From assembly GCA_033961575.1 (NCBI GenBank), contig CM066729.1, forward strand, positions 96,413,001 to 96,477,000: DNA of 64,000 nucleotides. Direction: 5' to 3'. The DNA comes from Aselliscus stoliczkanus. Its lineage: Eukaryota; Chordata; Mammalia; Chiroptera; Hipposideridae. Shown in pieces: positions 63,331 through 64,000 of this stretch (position 1 is the first letter of the stretch; the number at the start of each line of letters is the position of its first letter). The position numbers and the translations under genes were made by a program. Below the pieces are notes generated by a model, which worked only from the letters and a program-made list of their open reading frames with translations, ran no database searches and was not told the origin of the DNA.

Positions 63331-64000
63331 AAATACAAGCGTTATATAATCTTTCAATTAAGTTTCAGTCTTTCGCTGAGCCTGTTTCATGACTGTGGTC
63401 TTCACTGGTGTTTCTGATCTGCTTTTGTAGTAGAAATGTCTTTCTTTTGTCCCTTTTACCTTCCCTTGATGTAATCTATTATCTTGAAGCCCTGTCTCCT
63501 GCTAACTATGCCCCTGCCCCACTTTTCAGGTGACTCGGGAAAGTTGAAGGGGATTGAAATGTGGAAGAATTCCTTTCTTGCAGCCAGGATAAGGTTTTTA
63601 ACATTTGGCTCTTGGCAAGTCCCATTACTGGAGAGTACACCTTTGTTATACAGAAGTCTCAGGGCATATTTCATAATGGACACTTTTCCCTGTCCTTGTC
63701 GAATACAGGAGGGGACCTTGCTCAGTCTTTACTTGGAGAATCTGATAGAGTTCCTTTAGGGAAAGCTCACAAAAGCATATGTAGGGCAGGGTTGATGTCA
63801 AGGCTACAGGCTATAGAAGTTTCTCACTCTCAAGCAAGCCCACACTCAGACCCCAGCATTTGATAAAAATTACATTAATATATTCCTACCTGTTTGTGGC
63901 TCCAGTGGTTTCTGCTTCAGATGAGCAAATATCAGCTGTGATACTCTAGATATATCTGACTCTCCATATTTTGAATTGGTAGTTCATCCTGTGACCTCAG
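63331..64000. other. Unassigned DNA, possibly repeat
   Basis: Less AT-rich than its surroundings. Overlapping frames (63456-63863) on both strands show no domain. It follows the antisense L1 without a clear edge, so it could be a more 5' L1 part or another old repeat. Confidence 0.4.

Noticed and set aside
63456..63863. A candidate gene at the right end of the window
   Set aside because: Three overlapping frames on both strands with no domain; it follows repeat sequence, and a chance frame in a less AT-rich stretch is more likely.
1..64000. CRISPR array, phage, plasmid or bacterial operon
   Set aside because: No spaced direct repeats of the right kind, no dense coding and no ribosome binding sites. 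The repeat content is wholly mammalian.

Overview
This looks like an AT-rich, gene-poor stretch of a placental mammal nuclear genome. I find no intact protein-coding gene, no convincing exon of a host gene, no RNA gene and no CRISPR or operon-type structure. Almost every open reading frame of 60 codons or more is either chance or the remains of a transposable element. The likely source is a bat of the Rhinolophus/Hipposideros/Megaderma group. The window carries many tRNA-derived SINEs beginning GGCCGGCC, and two long SINEs with a tail containing 'actagactgaa' and 'aataaaatcttt', a tail I associate with SINEs of those bats. The taxonomic call is inference from repeat families only.

Layout. 0-9 kb: simple repeats, a mariner transposase relic next to an ancient L1 3' end (3.8-5.6 kb), a MaLR-type LTR (5.8-6.3 kb) and the first SINE. 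9-24 kb: mostly unidentified AT-rich DNA with a microsatellite-bearing ancient repeat (12.2-13.2 kb), L1ME-type tails, a younger 5'-truncated L1 (14.7-15.8 kb), MIR and SINE copies. 24.7-27.0 kb: an old sense L1 interrupted by a Tigger-like DNA transposon and by a SINE. 27-36 kb: seven SINEs (two in inverted pairs), MIR, a (CA)n tract and a second long ancient repeat. 37.5-38.8 kb: 5' end of an ancient antisense L1. 41.7-47 kb: a composite SINE, an antisense L1 ORF2 fragment and a short SINE.

The most informative region is 47.6-54.4 kb. An antisense L1 carrying a full-length but broken ORF2 is joined, just upstream of ORF2, to a processed copy of CFAP20 in the same orientation. The joint unit is flanked by a near-perfect 15-bp direct repeat at a site that fits the L1 endonuclease preference, which suggests a single chimeric L1 retrotransposition event. 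A second truncated L1 lies just beyond it with its own target-site duplication. 55-64 kb holds an MLT1-like LTR, the second composite SINE, MIRs (one split by a SINE) and a long ancient antisense L1.

No genes here work together. The functional story is one of repeated L1-driven insertion, SINE modular evolution and decay. I see no evidence of a new defence, metabolic or regulatory system.
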